Assembly: GCA_011763485.2 (NCBI GenBank)
Contig: JAANSK020257829.1
Coordinates: 1 to 22,478 of the forward strand
DNA from: Isoetes engelmannii
Taxonomy: Eukaryota; Streptophyta; Lycopodiopsida; Isoetales; Isoetaceae
Reading direction: 5' to 3'
Length of the DNA: 22,478 bases
Both the position numbers and the translations under genes were made by a program. Under the pieces are notes generated by a model that saw nothing but the letters and a program-made list of their open reading frames with translations, did no database searches and was not told where the DNA came from. The first letter of the stretch is position 1; each line of letters begins with the position of its first letter. Below are positions 7,677-15,433 of the stretch, one piece after another.

Positions 7677-8345
7677 TTAAAGCCCGATTCGAAAAAAATC
7701 ATTTTTAATGGCGAAGATCACAAGGCCGGCAGTATTGCGGCAGCCGGTTTTTTGCAAAAGGTTATTCCTGTGGCCTTCAACCGTTCTGGGGCTAATAAAA
7801 AGCCTTTCGCCGATCTCAATATTCGATAATTCCTGGCAAAGCAGTACCAGTATCTCTTTTTCCCTGGCGGTGAGTTCTATGGCGATGTTGTTGAGGTTCT
7901 TTATGTCGGTTGATTTGTATTGCGATGTCTTACGCATAGCAGCCAGGCTATCCTGGTTAAAATAAAATCCATTTTTGTGCGTAGCATTAATGGCAGTCAC
8001 CAGTTCATCAATCTCACAGTTTTTGGTAAGATAGCCGCAGGCGCCGGCTTCAATCATCTTGCCTATAAACCTTTCCTGGTTGTAGGTAGAAAGAACCAGC
8101 ACTTTTATGGACGGGTATTTTTTCTGCAACACAGCATTCAGTTCAACACCATTCATTTCCGGCATTTCCATATCTATCAATGCAATATCAGGTAAGGTGC
8201 CGGTTGTTTCCAGTTGCTCAATAAAAATTTTCCCATTCTCAGCTTCGGATAACAGGGTAAATCCTTCAACAGATCTTATCAAACCTGCAAGGCCGCTCCT
8301 GAAGAGTTGCTGATCATCAACCAATGAAATAAGTATAGCACTCAT
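7677..8345 (-). CDS. NarL/LuxR-family response regulator
   Basis: The 222-residue protein has an N-terminal receiver domain (about 1-125) with the acidic pair D10-D11, phospho-acceptor D58 (LIDMEMPEMNG), the switch Ser/Thr near 86-87 (VLST) and the conserved Lys108 (YLTKN). A LuxR-type helix-turn-helix follows at about 157-216 (ELTAREKEILVLL, then ISPRTVEGHRNNLLQKTG). All key residues are present, so it should be a phosphorylation-controlled transcription factor in the cytoplasm. It starts 5 bases after the histidine-kinase stop codon and is the last gene of the four-gene operon. The kinase directly upstream is almost certainly its partner. The target promoters are unknown. Confidence 0.95.
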   Translation of the reverse strand: MSAILISLVDDQQLFRSGLAGLIRSVEGFTLLSEAENGKIFIEQLETTGTLPDIALIDMEMPEMNGVELNAVLQKKYPSIKVLVLSTYNQERFIGKMIEAGACGYLTKNCEIDELVTAINATHKNGFYFNQDSLAAMRKTSQYKSTDIKNLNNIAIELTAREKEILVLLCQELSNIEIGERLFISPRTVEGHRNNLLQKTGCRNTAGLVIFAIKNDFFRIGL

Positions 8346-8350
8346 ATTAC

Positions 8351-9127
8351 TTAAACAGGTTTACCCGGTAATATTATTTTAATAAAAAATCCTTTTGCTG
8401 CAACAGGCATTTCACATACTGCATTTATCATCCGTAACCTGGCTTCTATATTCTGCATCCCCATACCGCTTTTTTTGCTTTTGGTTTGATCTAAGCCCTT
8501 GCCATCATCCATGTAAGTTATTATACAGCTGCTGTTTTCTTCAAAGCATTTTATGTTGATATTTTCTGCACCGGCATGTTTAACCGTATTGGTCAGTAAT
8601 TCCTGGATGATGCGGTATAAAGCCAAAGCCGTTTGCTCATCAAAGCTATCCAATTTTTCGCCTATCTCATTTTTAAAACTCACTTTAACCATTCCGGCGG
8701 CATTAAAATTGTCGAAAAGTTCATGCAGTGTATTCTCCAGGCCAAATAGAGCAAGGCCCGGCGGAGATAAACTGTGAGAAATATTTCGGACCGTTGTAAT
8801 GATATTATCAATAAGCGGTTTAAATGCCGGTTTTTCAGTTGTTGCTTCAACCGCCTGCGACATTATCATTTTAAGATTGGATAAAGATGCGCCTACATCA
8901 TCATGCAGATCACGGCCTATGCGTTTTCTTTCTTCTTCCTGTGAGAGGAGGGTTGCATGAAGCAGCTGCTCACTGTGATCCAGTTCTGCTTTTTGCATGG
9001 CTTCTTTTTGCAGGTTTATCCTGCGCTGGTATCTTATAAAAAAGAAAATAAAAGAAGCAGCCAGTATAAAAGTACCCAGCATGGCAAATAAAACCAGTAA
9101 GAAGATATTGTCGGTTACTTTTTGCAT
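8351..9127 (-). CDS. Minimal NarL-type sensor histidine kinase (HisKA_3/HATPase_c)
   Basis: The 258-residue product has one membrane helix (about 8-32) followed by a short coiled-coil-like linker. A HisKA_3 dimerisation/phosphorylation domain carries the H-box ERKRIGRDLHDDVGASL with His75. The HATPase domain shows the N-box QELLTNTVKHA (Asn180), YMDDGKGL (D207-D208, G209) and GMGMQNIEAR (221-230). There is no periplasmic, PAS or GAF sensor domain, so signal input must come from the single helix or from a partner. The start codon lies 13 bases inside the upstream seven-helix gene, which implies translational coupling and equal expression. The kinase should phosphorylate the downstream regulator at D58. 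Confidence 0.94.
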   Translation of the reverse strand: MQKVTDNIFLLVLFAMLGTFILAASFIFFFIRYQRRINLQKEAMQKAELDHSEQLLHATLLSQEEERKRIGRDLHDDVGASLSNLKMIMSQAVEATTEKPAFKPLIDNIITTVRNISHSLSPPGLALFGLENTLHELFDNFNAAGMVKVSFKNEIGEKLDSFDEQTALALYRIIQELLTNTVKHAGAENINIKCFEENSSCIITYMDDGKGLDQTKSKKSGMGMQNIEARLRMINAVCEMPVAAKGFFIKIILPGKPV

Positions 9128-9756
9128 AATAGAAATGCAGTTGAAAACAACAGATACATCAGTAAAACCAAAGCTGCATGAATTGTCCAGATAATCATAA
9201 AATCAGGTTTCGATAAATTTGAAACGATGAAATTGGAAAAAATGAATAACATAAAAGCTCCGGCGAAATATAAAAAAATCCCTGCGTTAAAATAAAAATC
9301 TGGATTCGTGGACCATTTAACATCGGCTTTTCCGGCAGCAAAACGGGCAAAATAGTTTAAGGCAAACAATATGCAGATAATAGCCTCTATTGACCTGCTG
9401 TAACTGCTATAACTATAAATTCCCTGAATATAAAATGCATTTATAATGCAAAAAATAAAAAAGGCAATTGATAGAATATAGTAAAGCAGATTATTGGTCT
9501 TTTTAGACAATAATATTTTATAGTAAGTAATAAAAAGTACCATTTCAATTGCTGTAAGTACGTGTACCAACGGCATGTTATTTTTGTGAAATACTTTTCC
9601 GATAATAGTTGCCGTAAAACTTATAATTGCAGTTATAAGCAAATACAGAAATATCCATTTTGCCTGAATAGTTAAGGATTTCCATTTTATTACTGCAACA
9701 ATAATAGGGAGTAGTATGCACAAAGGTGCAACTACTCCTATAAAATCAATGGTCAT
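9115..9756 (-). CDS. Seven-helix membrane protein of the kinase operon, likely sensory partner
   Basis: The 213-residue product is almost entirely membrane: seven hydrophobic segments near residues 4-25, 33-56, 62-83, 89-110, 122-141, 155-178 and 187-211. Loops are short, with a somewhat larger polar loop YSYSSYSRS (114-122) and KADVKWSTNPD (143-153). It has no signal peptide and no domain that I recognise. Its 3' end overlaps the histidine-kinase start by 13 bases, and it follows the CPxxC protein by 7 bases. Since the kinase has no sensor domain, the simplest inference is that this protein senses a membrane or extracellular signal and controls the kinase. It could also be a transporter or a membrane-anchoring subunit. 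Confidence 0.82.
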   Translation of the reverse strand: MTIDFIGVVAPLCILLPIIVAVIKWKSLTIQAKWIFLYLLITAIISFTATIIGKVFHKNNMPLVHVLTAIEMVLFITYYKILLSKKTNNLLYYILSIAFFIFCIINAFYIQGIYSYSSYSRSIEAIICILFALNYFARFAAGKADVKWSTNPDFYFNAGIFLYFAGAFMLFIFSNFIVSNLSKPDFMIIWTIHAALVLLMYLLFSTAFLLCKK

Positions 9757-9763
9757 AATCAGG

Positions 9764-10129
9764 TTAGATAAATAATGGACTGACTAAATCACAATTCTGT
9801 GGACATGGCGATGTGAAATCATAAATACTGCTCTGTGTAGTACCATCGGGAGCCGGTATACTTAACACATCCAGGTTATCTTTATCAACAGGTACTAATA
9901 CCAGCTTAAGTGTGGTAATATCTCCGGGTGTTGACATTCCAAGATAAGCCCTTACCGACGGACATTTGGTAAAATCAGCCAATGATACAATATCTGCCAT
10001 TGGAATGTTGAAGGCCCTGATATAATTTGGATCAGGATCAATACCCGAAATGTAAGTGCGGTAATTAGTGGTGTAATCAACACCTACAGATTCAGGAATA
10101 CCGGGGCTTGGGAAATTAGAGTCGCTCAT
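9764..10129 (-). CDS. Small soluble protein with C-terminal CPxxC motif, first gene of kinase operon
   Basis: I place the start at the ATG at 10129 (MSDSNFPSPG), giving 121 residues. An earlier in-frame ATG at 10162 would overlap the -7 promoter element. There is no signal peptide or membrane segment, so the protein should be cytoplasmic. The middle (NYRTYISGIDPDPNYIRAFN, then IVSLADFTKC and RAYLGMSTPGD) looks like a small folded domain with a strand LKLVLVPVD. The tail is distinctive: YDFTSPCPQNCDLVSPLFI, with Cys-Pro-x-x-Cys then a hydrophobic end. Three of the cysteines could bind a metal or form a disulfide. I cannot assign the family. As the promoter-proximal gene it is likely made in the greatest amount, and may be an effector, ligand carrier or secreted/processed signal of the system. 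Confidence 0.8.
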   Translation of the reverse strand: MSDSNFPSPGIPESVGVDYTTNYRTYISGIDPDPNYIRAFNIPMADIVSLADFTKCPSVRAYLGMSTPGDITTLKLVLVPVDKDNLDVLSIPAPDGTTQSSIYDFTSPCPQNCDLVSPLFI

Positions 10130-10159
10130 AAAATGGTTTTTGGGGGTGAATAATAATAT

Positions 10160-10167
10160 CAAATATA
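10160..10167 (-). promoter_or_regulatory. -7 promoter element of the four-gene signalling operon
   Basis: The minus strand reads TATATTTG, an exact TAnnTTTG match. With a start about 7 bases downstream the leader would be about 24 bases, which fits the ATG at 10129. At the -33 position only TTTAT is seen. The 10130-10278 region is shared with the divergent acyltransferase gene. Confidence 0.5.
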
Positions 10168-10278
10168 AGCATTGCTATTGTTCTTTATAAAGCATTTTTT
10201 ACAAATGGAAAAGATTTGAGAGTTTAATTTTCCTGATCGTTTTTTGTATTTATTATTGTAATCAAATTGGTGCACCAG

Positions 10279-11394
10279 ATGTTATCGGTATTTAATTCTC
10301 AAAAATTCAGGTTCTGGTCTTTTCTATCCATGTTTTTACTCGTGTTTGTTCATGCTTATAACTTAAATCAAAGTTATCTGCAACCCTGGACATTGACAGG
10401 AGAGCCGCTGACCGTAACTGGTTTTACAGAATACTGGCTTGCAAACGGCATATTTCGTTTTCGCATTCCAATGCTTTTCATCATATCGGGTTATTTGTTT
10501 GCCATGGGCGATTATAAACCTTACAGGCAAAGAGTTGGTAAAAGAGTGAAGAGTTTACTGTATCCTTACCTGCTGTGGAGTGTAGCAGGTTTACTGCTTA
10601 CGTTTGTGCTTGAATTTTTTCCATACACCCGCAATGTGGTGGCGCTAACGGGTATGATGCAACTTGATGAAACAAGAATTTTATTACATCAATACCATTG
10701 GTATGAAGTGCTTGCCAGGTGGATATTTTTCCCGGTTTCATACCAGTTGTGGTTCATCAGGGTATTGCTTATTTACAACCTGGCATACCCATTGCTGCGC
10801 TGGTGCGTAACGCATCGCACAGCAAAATATTTTTTCTTTTCGATAGCCACTTTGCTTTGGTTATCCGGTTTGGGTTTTGTTTTGATTGAAGGAGAGGGGC
10901 TGTTGTTTTTTTCGATGGGTATATGGATGCAAAAAACAAATTTTGATATTGATACGCCAAACAAATGGCTGAACCCCAAATTATGGTTGATCGTTTTTAT
11001 AGTGCTTTCCATCAGCAAAACATGGCTTGCATTTCAAAATCCCTTTGATGGTATTGAACCTGTATTATTATTGATGCACAAACTTGTTGTATTAAGTGGA
11101 TTGATATGCACCTGGTTCGGATGCAATGTGCTTGTGAAATTTTGTATGGAGAAAAAATGGTTCACCTGGCTGTCAGCTTTCTCTTTTATGATCTATGTGT
11201 TGCATGCACCACTTGTTGTATATGCCACAAAAGCGATCTTTATGCAGATTAATGATTGGTATGCTTACCGCATCATTACTTTTATTGTATTGCCATTGTG
11301 TTTAATTGCGGGTGCGGTAGCTTTTGGGGCGTTGTTACGCAGTTTTTTGCCCAAGGTTTACAGCTTTGTTACAGGCGGAAGAGGGCTTGGTTAA
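10279..11394 (+). CDS. Acyltransferase 3 family integral membrane protein
   Basis: The 371-residue protein (ATG at 10279; an upstream TTG at 10267 would add four residues) has about ten hydrophobic segments. The N-terminus shows the family's conserved arginine and histidine in the first helix (KFRFWSFLSMFLLVFVHAYN), then a short re-entrant region FRFRIPMLFIISGYLFA and a KRVKSLLYPYLLW stretch. This matches acyltransferase family 3 (PF01757), whose members transfer acetyl, succinyl or other acyl groups from the cytoplasm to sugars of O-antigens, exopolysaccharides or lipids. The acceptor is unknown; no glycosyltransferases or polysaccharide genes are next to it. Its stop lies only 4 bases from the stop of the convergent PLP-enzyme gene. 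It is transcribed divergently from the kinase operon. Confidence 0.88.
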   Translation: MLSVFNSQKFRFWSFLSMFLLVFVHAYNLNQSYLQPWTLTGEPLTVTGFTEYWLANGIFRFRIPMLFIISGYLFAMGDYKPYRQRVGKRVKSLLYPYLLWSVAGLLLTFVLEFFPYTRNVVALTGMMQLDETRILLHQYHWYEVLARWIFFPVSYQLWFIRVLLIYNLAYPLLRWCVTHRTAKYFFFSIATLLWLSGLGFVLIEGEGLLFFSMGIWMQKTNFDIDTPNKWLNPKLWLIVFIVLSISKTWLAFQNPFDGIEPVLLLMHKLVVLSGLICTWFGCNVLVKFCMEKKWFTWLSAFSFMIYVLHAPLVVYATKAIFMQINDWYAYRIITFIVLPLCLIAGAVAFGALLRSFLPKVYSFVTGGRGLG

Positions 11395-11398
11395 TTTA

Positions 11399-12676
11399 TC
11401 ATCCTGCAAACAACTTTATTGCCTGCGCTAATTTTTCTACATCATCAGTACTGTTGTAAATTCCAGGCGTTACTCTTATACATCCCTGTTTACCCAATTG
11501 CCGGGCTACTGTAAAAATTTTATGTTCTTTAAACAAATACTCTGCAACTTCAGCGGATGTTTTATTCTTTATGCGAAAAGATGCAATAGCACAGGATAAA
11601 TTTACCGGTGTTACTACTTCAAAATTCGGGTGATCAATAACTGCATTTATCCAAATACTCTTGAGATAATGCAATCTTTGAGAAATTTTTTCAATTTCCA
11701 TCATCCTGTGAAAAGCAAGGCTTTCAGGGATCGTCATAACAACAGCAAAAGGAGTAGTGCCAAAATGCGACAGCTTACTAATGCTGCTTTCTGCCGCTGT
11801 AATATCACCAAATAAAGGCTTCATTTCTTTTATTCTTTCCTTTTTGATATAAAGTACACCGGCGCCAACAGGATTACCGATCCATTTATGAAGATTAAGG
11901 CCAACAAAATCGCTACCCAGTTGCGGCAGGCTGAATTTAATTTGTCCTAACGCATGTGCCGAGTCGGTGATGGTATCTATACCTCTTGCTTTTGCCATGG
12001 CGGCAATTTTTGCAACAGGTACAATTAAACCGTTAATGTTTGAAACATGCGTAAGCAGTATCAGTTTTGTTTTATCGGTGATCTGCTTTGAGTACTGCTC
12101 CATAATTTCATCATCGCTTTGCGGCAGCAGCGGCATATCAAAAGCATTTACTTTCAGTTGATCCCGGTTTTCCAGCATCCGGAAAGTTTCGATCATGCTG
12201 AAATAATCCAGCTGGTTCACCAACACTTCATCACCCCGTTTAAAAGGATAGCCCTGTATAGCAATGTTCAAAGCTTCGGTAGCATTTCGGGTAATTATAA
12301 TTTCTTCTTCCGAAACCTCCAGGAAGGCAGCAAGCTCTTTTTTAGCAGCAGCAGCAATACCCGGATAATCTTTCCTTGCAAACCTGGCAGCCTGTTCATT
12401 GGCTGTAACAATGTTTTTTTGAAATGCCTGCAGTACTGGTTTGGGTTGTATGCCGTAATAGCCATTCTCCAGGTTAATATGGTCATCAGCGATCTGATAG
12501 TATTTTCGGGCAATGCGTTTCCAGTAACGTTCATCATCAGGCAGGCCTTTATCCGAAAAATCTTTCGCATCAACTTCGGTCTCTAAAACATGACCAGCCG
12601 TTGCCATTGCAGGTAAACCTGCTGCCAGCAAACCGGTTCCTAATTGCTGTAAGAATTTTTTTCTGCCCTGCTTCAT
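11399..12676 (-). CDS. Exported class V PLP-dependent aminotransferase-fold enzyme
   Basis: The 425-residue protein starts at the ATG at 12676 (a 10-residue longer frame begins at 12706). Its N-terminus GRKKFLQQLGTGLLAAGLPA looks like a Tat signal in which the twin arginine is Arg-Lys, followed by MATAG as a likely cleavage region. The body is a fold-type I class V aminotransferase: NATEALNIA (131-139), the TDSAHALGQ aspartate (D238) and H241, the Schiff-base lysine in NLHKWIG (K264), and the substrate arginine in IRVTPGIYN (R401). It most resembles isopenicillin-N-epimerase/cysteine-desulfurase-like members. Reaction and substrate are not known. PLP enzymes fold with cofactor in the cytoplasm, which suits Tat export. 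It may share a transcript with the upstream DUF481 gene, 92 bases away. Confidence 0.88.
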   Translation of the reverse strand: MKQGRKKFLQQLGTGLLAAGLPAMATAGHVLETEVDAKDFSDKGLPDDERYWKRIARKYYQIADDHINLENGYYGIQPKPVLQAFQKNIVTANEQAARFARKDYPGIAAAAKKELAAFLEVSEEEIIITRNATEALNIAIQGYPFKRGDEVLVNQLDYFSMIETFRMLENRDQLKVNAFDMPLLPQSDDEIMEQYSKQITDKTKLILLTHVSNINGLIVPVAKIAAMAKARGIDTITDSAHALGQIKFSLPQLGSDFVGLNLHKWIGNPVGAGVLYIKKERIKEMKPLFGDITAAESSISKLSHFGTTPFAVVMTIPESLAFHRMMEIEKISQRLHYLKSIWINAVIDHPNFEVVTPVNLSCAIASFRIKNKTSAEVAEYLFKEHKIFTVARQLGKQGCIRVTPGIYNSTDDVEKLAQAIKLFAG

Positions 12677-12768
12677 AAAATTGTTTTGATTAAAGTAATG
12701 AAACAATAGGCATAAAGTAAAACATAATTATGTAAAAGGGAAAGAGAGGAAATTAGGAGGTATCATTT

Positions 12769-13530
12769 TTATAATGACACTTCAACACCTGTGCTGAAAT
12801 TGTAAGTATCTGTAACCACACCAATTGCCGGCGATGCATCGTACTGGTAATTCCAATTGATGGCAATGGCTATTTTTTTAGCGGCTTTTACTTTTAAAGA
12901 GCTTTGGTTCAGCAGCCGGTAATCGCCTATATCAAACATTACTGGTTGGTAATAAGTGGTGGTTGTAAGCTCGGTTTGTTTGTTGGGTACAAAAGTTATT
13001 GAAAGGTAACTGCTCAGGCGCCAGTCGTATATTGGCCTTGGCCTGTCTTTCTCTTTTTCTATTTCATACATGGGTAAGGAGCCGGCATAGATACGCAGTT
13101 TTTCTGCGCCCAGTATCTTAAATCGTGGCCCTGCACCAAACAGATATCTATGCTGTATTTTGGTTATCACATTCTGCTGTACCTGCATAAAGGCTTCCAA
13201 CCTTACCACATTAGTAAGTTTATAGTTATACCGGAAATGCAAAAATCCATGATCAACAAAAGACTGTTTATCACCTTTTAAAAAACCATATCCGCCTAAA
13301 AACAGGTACAGGCTTTTTTTAGATTTATATTGTACATGCGCATGTGCATTTACTGCAAATACTTTTTGCCCGTAATTACTTAATGAAAAATTACCACCCA
13401 CTGTACCTGCCCAGCCTGTTGTATCGGTCTGATAGCGCTGGCTTTCCATATTTACGATCTGGCCAAGGCAATTTTGTCTGGTCATAAAAATGAAAATAGC
13501 GGGTAATAATACCAGGTAATACTTTCTCAT
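12769..13530 (-). CDS. DUF481-like outer-membrane beta-barrel protein
   Basis: From the ATG at 13530 the product has 253 residues with a Sec signal peptide (MRKYYLVLLPAIFIFMTRQNCLGQ). A frame open 21 codons further upstream lacks a sensible signal, so I reject that start. The mature part has alternating polar/hydrophobic strands (SLYLFLGGYGF, FLHFRYNYKL, VRLEAFMQVQQN, HRYLFGAGPRFKI, LRIYAGSLPMYEIEK, LSSYLSITFVP) and ends in an aromatic-rich strand YNFSTGVEVSL. This is the pattern of DUF481 (PF04338) outer-membrane barrels; the LFGAGPRF and AGSLPMYE motifs are typical for the family. Function unknown. It is transcribed away from the neighbouring 302-residue protein gene. Confidence 0.8.
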   Translation of the reverse strand: MRKYYLVLLPAIFIFMTRQNCLGQIVNMESQRYQTDTTGWAGTVGGNFSLSNYGQKVFAVNAHAHVQYKSKKSLYLFLGGYGFLKGDKQSFVDHGFLHFRYNYKLTNVVRLEAFMQVQQNVITKIQHRYLFGAGPRFKILGAEKLRIYAGSLPMYEIEKEKDRPRPIYDWRLSSYLSITFVPNKQTELTTTTYYQPVMFDIGDYRLLNQSSLKVKAAKKIAIAINWNYQYDASPAIGVVTDTYNFSTGVEVSL

Positions 13531-13660
13531 ACTGCTGCAGGTAATTTTACTACAATATAAACTGCATTTTTCAATTTTATTAATCTCCTTCACCGGGTTT
13601 CACAAAAAAGAGTACCCTAATCAAACTTCCCACATCGGAACATTTTGTTAAAATCTGCCT

Positions 13661-13668
13661 TATCTTTA
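13661..13668 (+). promoter_or_regulatory. Probable -7 promoter element
   Basis: TATCTTTA fits TAnnTTTR and lies 17 bases before the ATG at 13686, giving a very short leader. TTTTG at 13643-13647 could be the -33 element, but the spacing (13 bases) is shorter than usual. Confidence 0.3.
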
Positions 13669-13685
13669 GAAAAACAACCAAAACT

Positions 13686-14594
13686 ATGTTCAAACAACTA
13701 TTCTTTGCAGCAGTTGGTTATTTTTTGTGTATTCCTTTTTGTGCCGCTCAAAAAAAAGGTATGTTGCCATTAACAGGTATGCAGTTTTACAATGAAGGCA
13801 TATGGTCTAATTCAATTGCAGTTAAAATAAACGGAGAGCAATTGTATGGTAACAGAATACCGCTAAACACTGAAATAGAAATAAGCCTGCAACAGCCAAC
13901 AGGTTTCGTTCCCGACAAGAAAAAAAATGTTTTCATTGGGGCAGAATATTCTCTTATAAATTCAAAAGGAGAGGTACTTAGAAACATCCCCAATCTTTTA
14001 TTTCAAAATGAGGCAAAAGGGTTTGCTGCTAAAGACCTTAAGCAGGTAGCTTTAAAATTTGGTATTGCAGAAGGTGTGATACAACCGAACTCCAAGGCAA
14101 TTGTGAGGATACGTATTTTTGACCTGAAAGGAACTAAACAGTTAAAGCTTGATTACCCAATCAGCATCTCTTATCCAAAGGAAATGATCTATTTTACCAA
14201 ATCGGTTCAAACCATTAAAGCACCGCCGGGCTCGATGTTTATGAGTACCGATCTTAAACCTAAGAGCATTGCTTTTTCTATAGATACCACGGTAAAAGCT
14301 GAATCAAAAATGGCTTACCTCAACATGGATATCTTTAAAATTGCCGGCGCAGATGTGATTGGTATGATGCAGGGCAAAGATTATTTTTGGGTGTACGACA
14401 GCAGTTTTAAAGAAATAAAAATAAAAGAAACGCTTTTAAAGAAAACAGGCGGCGCTATGGAAGGCGGCAATGTAAATTCAACAATTAAAATACCTTTCCG
14501 CCTGAAGACCGATAAGACCAAAGGTTATACGGTTCGTTACCGCTGGGAGAGTGCTGATAAAAGACAGGTAATGGATATTGTTGTTGTAAACTAA
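13686..14594 (+). CDS. Secreted protein of unknown function, 302 residues
   Basis: A Sec signal peptide (MFKQLFFAAVGYFLCIPFCAAQ, cleavage about residue 21) is followed by a beta-rich mature protein. It looks like three beta-sandwich segments: about 28-165 (KINGEQLYGNRIPLNTEIEI, FIGAEYSLINSKGEVL, AIVRIRIFDLKGTKQL), about 166-220 and about 225-302 (DYFWVYDSSFKEIKI, IPFRLKTDKTKGYTVRYRW). The central GIAEGVIQPNSKAIVRIRIFD region and the final TVRYRWESADKRQVMDIVVVN are good candidates for conserved motifs. I do not recognise the family and see no catalytic or binding motif. It may be a periplasmic adaptor or binding protein. It heads a possible rightward unit with the gene at 14928, although a 333-base gap separates them. 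Confidence 0.78.
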   Translation: MFKQLFFAAVGYFLCIPFCAAQKKGMLPLTGMQFYNEGIWSNSIAVKINGEQLYGNRIPLNTEIEISLQQPTGFVPDKKKNVFIGAEYSLINSKGEVLRNIPNLLFQNEAKGFAAKDLKQVALKFGIAEGVIQPNSKAIVRIRIFDLKGTKQLKLDYPISISYPKEMIYFTKSVQTIKAPPGSMFMSTDLKPKSIAFSIDTTVKAESKMAYLNMDIFKIAGADVIGMMQGKDYFWVYDSSFKEIKIKETLLKKTGGAMEGGNVNSTIKIPFRLKTDKTKGYTVRYRWESADKRQVMDIVVVN

Positions 14595-14737
14595 CCACAT
14601 TACAACAACAGCCTTACCGGCCGATGCTGTAATATAGTCTGAAAGATCAGTTCATAAATGATATAGCGTGTTCATACAATTCCGCGTAGGCAAAAAAGCC
14701 GCACAACGTTTCATCCCTGAAAATAAATTCCATGAAA

Positions 14738-14792
14738 TGAAATACCCGTCTCACACTGAGATTGCTGAGGAGCAGCGTTCACCGGGATTTCA
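14738..14792. other. Candidate three-way-junction structure in a 333-base intergenic gap
   Basis: The gap 14595-14927 contains no gene. At 14738-14792, TGAAAT plus CCCG (one bulged A) pairs with CGGG plus ATTTCA to make a 10-bp closing stem. It encloses two adjacent hairpins: TCTCA-CAC-TGAGA (14749-14761) and GCTG-AGGAG-CAGC (14764-14776). CCTTTT follows. It may be a regulatory RNA element, an sRNA or a small palindromic repeat. The shape is also possible on the minus strand. I could not match it to a known riboswitch; the thiamine and cobalamin consensus cores are absent. Another short hairpin, GGC-AAAAAA-GCC, lies near 14693. Confidence 0.4.
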
Positions 14793-14927
14793 CCTTTTAC
14801 TCAGCTTCTTTGTTACCTCTCCGTGAAACTATTTTGCCGGCAATAACAGTAGTAAGAAAAATATAGCAGGATATTTGCTGTATCTTGCCTGTTTCAAATA
14901 ATTTTAATCCACGATAAATTGATAAAA

Positions 14928-15416
14928 ATGAAAACCGTTTTTTTTGTTCTGGCTTTAAGCATTACGGCACAACTGGCCAATGCACAATTGACTGCAACAC
15001 CTGTTTGTCCGCCATTTGCTGTAGATGTACTGGCCGGCAGTGTAAGTGAACTGGTTCCCAAATCGGCTATTGTAGAAGTAAAAACCAAATTTCCCTGTTT
15101 CAGTGAAATTATAGAGAAAGATTCTGTTACCATATGTGCAGGAATTTTTTATCCTGACAAGGGTATAAATTTTTATACCGGCCGCCAGTATATTGAAATA
15201 GGAGAGAAATTTAAAGGCAAGTTAACACCAGCTTTGATGGGGGCCAGCCGTAGCAGCCTCTTTAATATGTTGGGGCTTCCAAAACTTAAAGATGCAGCCT
15301 GGGAGGCATATCAAATGGGCTATGGAACGCTTATTTTATATTACAATGCTGCCGGTAAAATAAATAAGATACAGATGTGCAGTAAAAAAACTGATGCTAT
15401 AAAGCTTTGCCAGTAG
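14928..15416 (+). CDS. Small secreted protein of unknown function
   Basis: The 162-residue product starts at the ATG at 14928 (an in-frame TTG nine bases earlier is less likely) with a Sec signal peptide ending ANAQ (about residue 20). The mature part has four or five cysteines (VCPPF, FPCF, TICAG, MCSKK, KLCQ), which could form disulfides. The segment LTPALMGASRSSLFNMLGLP followed by YQMGYGTLILYYNAAGKINKI recalls the 'start-point then beta hairpin' layout of SmpA/BamE-like small envelope domains, but similarity is loose. Function is unknown. It converges on the acidic-protein gene, with only 17 bases between stops and no clear terminator. Confidence 0.75.
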   Translation: MKTVFFVLALSITAQLANAQLTATPVCPPFAVDVLAGSVSELVPKSAIVEVKTKFPCFSEIIEKDSVTICAGIFYPDKGINFYTGRQYIEIGEKFKGKLTPALMGASRSSLFNMLGLPKLKDAAWEAYQMGYGTLILYYNAAGKINKIQMCSKKTDAIKLCQ

Positions 15417-15433
15417 GGCTTTAAGTTATATCC

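Noticed and set aside
10130-10162. Upstream ATG for the CPxxC protein
   Set aside because: It overlaps the TATATTTG -7 element, so it would lie at or before the transcript start.
12119-12586. 155-codon frame on the plus strand
   Set aside because: Antisense to the PLP enzyme, whose active-site motifs lie in the opposite frame; no upstream signal or domain.
14738-14792. Hammerhead ribozyme or thiamine riboswitch
   Set aside because: The junction lacks the CUGAUGA and GAAA core of hammerheads. TGAGA occurs, but the other thiamine-box segments are absent.
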